In this document: positions 41,817 to 42,527 of the stretch, in pieces
Layout of the letters: the number at the start of each line of letters is the position of its first letter
Position numbering within the stretch: position 1 is the stretch's first letter
DNA from: Rikenellaceae bacterium
GTDB taxonomy: Bacteria > Bacteroidota > Bacteroidia > Bacteroidales > Rikenellaceae
Assembly (NCBI GenBank): GCA_017425655.1
Contig: JAFPAT010000075.1
Location: 1-42,527, forward strand
Length of the DNA: 42,527 nucleotides
Direction: 5' to 3'
Notes under the pieces: generated by a model
The model's input: only the letters and a program-made list of their open reading frames with translations
Told to the model about the DNA's origin: nothing
Databases searched by the model: none
Made by a program: the position numbers and the translations under genes

Positions 41817-42527
41817 ATGAACAAAAAGATACTATACTCGATTTTTGCAATTGCGACTCTGGTGGCGACCGAGCGTGCCTCGGCGCAATTTACAATTGAC
41901 AACGTCAAGACTCGTCCCACATCGAAGGAGATGGTAAATCACAAGGATACCGTAACCCGTTCGGAGATGAGCACCGAATATTTCAACCAGGCTCGTTACC
42001 GCGCCGAGCGTGCCGCAATACGCAAGGAGCGCAACAAGTTCGAATTCACGGCCTCGATTCAGGGCACAATGACCTCGTACAACGATGCGTGGATTGCCAA
42101 TTCGGGAGGTGATAATGCCGTGGCGGCTCTGGCAAAGGTTTTGCTTAAACACAACTACAAAAAGGGCAAGTTCGAGGTCGATAACAAGATCGACGCAAAG
42201 TTCGGCTATAACCGTATGAAGGTCGAGATTGCAGGCGATGACGGCGCAGTCAATAACAAGGGGGTCTGGTTCAAGAATCAGGATGAGTTCCTGCTCGAAA
42301 CAAAGCCCGCGATCAAGTTCTCGCAAAATTGGGATTTCAGTTCGATTATCAAGTTCCGTAGCCAATTTGCATCGGGTTACAAGTCGCGCACCGAGCAGGA
42401 ACAGCAGCATCGCAAGAGCGCGATGTTTGCGCCGGCATACTTCGATGTGTCGCTCGGTTTGACCTACTCGTGCCCCAAGAAGGGCTTCCCGATCAAGATC
42501 AACTTGGCACCTTTGGCAATGAACGCC
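41817..42527 (+). CDS. DUF3078-like outer-membrane protein, 3' end outside the window
   Basis: The frame opens at the ATG at 41817 and stays open to the end of the window (237 codons). A signal peptide is followed by a processing site (KKILYSIFAIATLVATERASAQ). The mature part is beta-rich with alternating aromatic residues (KFEFTASIQGTMTSYNDAWIANSGGDN, then FSSIIKFRSQFASGYK), consistent with an outer-membrane barrel of the Bacteroidetes DUF3078 family. Function is unknown. It is divergent from nfo across a 165-bp gap. Confidence 0.65.
   Translation, partial: MNKKILYSIFAIATLVATERASAQFTIDNVKTRPTSKEMVNHKDTVTRSEMSTEYFNQARYRAERAAIRKERNKFEFTASIQGTMTSYNDAWIANSGGDNAVAALAKVLLKHNYKKGKFEVDNKIDAKFGYNRMKVEIAGDDGAVNNKGVWFKNQDEFLLETKPAIKFSQNWDFSSIIKFRSQFASGYKSRTEQEQQHRKSAMFAPAYFDVSLGLTYSCPKKGFPIKINLAPLAMNA

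Overview
The window reads as a chromosomal segment of a Bacteroidales bacterium, most likely Alistipes or a close Rikenellaceae relative. This rests on the moderately GC-rich coding sequence with heavy use of TCG serine codons, on repeated matches to the Bacteroidetes promoter form TTTG-N19/20-TAnnTTTG, and on families typical of the phylum (DUF6427-like, DUF4271-like, DUF3078-like, a YidD next to RnpA, a THUMP-like methyltransferase). The genus is an inference; no rRNA is present.

Region 1 (1-6.6 kb) is the right end of a prophage late operon on the + strand: the end of a tail protein, a small helical protein, a ClpP-like prohead protease, the major capsid protein, a structural protein, the portal, a head-tail adaptor, a holin and a P5-like lysin or structural protein, closed by a strong terminator at 6580-6622. 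Head genes follow a tail gene and the portal follows the capsid, so the order is not the usual terminase-portal-protease-capsid-tail. No terminase or integrase lies in the window.

Region 2 (6.7-12.7 kb) runs mostly on the - strand: a candidate promoter-to-terminator small RNA, an AraC-type regulator, NhaA, a tRNA-Leu(UAG) with its own promoter and terminator, a DUF6427-like membrane protein and PurD. Region 3 (12.8-19 kb) mixes strands: a secreted YD-repeat protein, thymidine kinase, a CE2-like lipoprotein esterase, FolC and Lnt.

Region 4 (19.0-27.5 kb) is a long + run: LysE-type transporter, Cmk, IspH, a two-TM protein, an S41 protease, an orphan histidine kinase, a DUF4271-like protein, HemD with a histone-like tail, RnpA and YidD. 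RecO and PrmA lie on the - strand at 27.6-29.2 kb. Region 5 (29.2-39.8 kb) is a second + run: XerD, a short ComEC, a THUMP-like methyltransferase, a YihY/BrkB protein, KdsC, a MATE exporter, DnaB with an SSB-like C-terminal tail, and a YifB/ComM ATPase. The window ends with a CE1-like esterase overlapping endonuclease IV (- strand) and the start of a DUF3078-like envelope protein.

Outside the prophage the content is mainly housekeeping: nucleotide, folate, isoprenoid, haem and lipoprotein metabolism, replication, recombination and repair. The less ordinary signals are the small-RNA locus, the SSB-like tip on DnaB, the lysine-rich tail on HemD, a terminator-like hairpin directly ahead of rnpA, strand-oriented ATTCACA heptad repeats at gene ends, a 20-bp direct repeat ahead of the MATE gene, and the unusual phage gene order.
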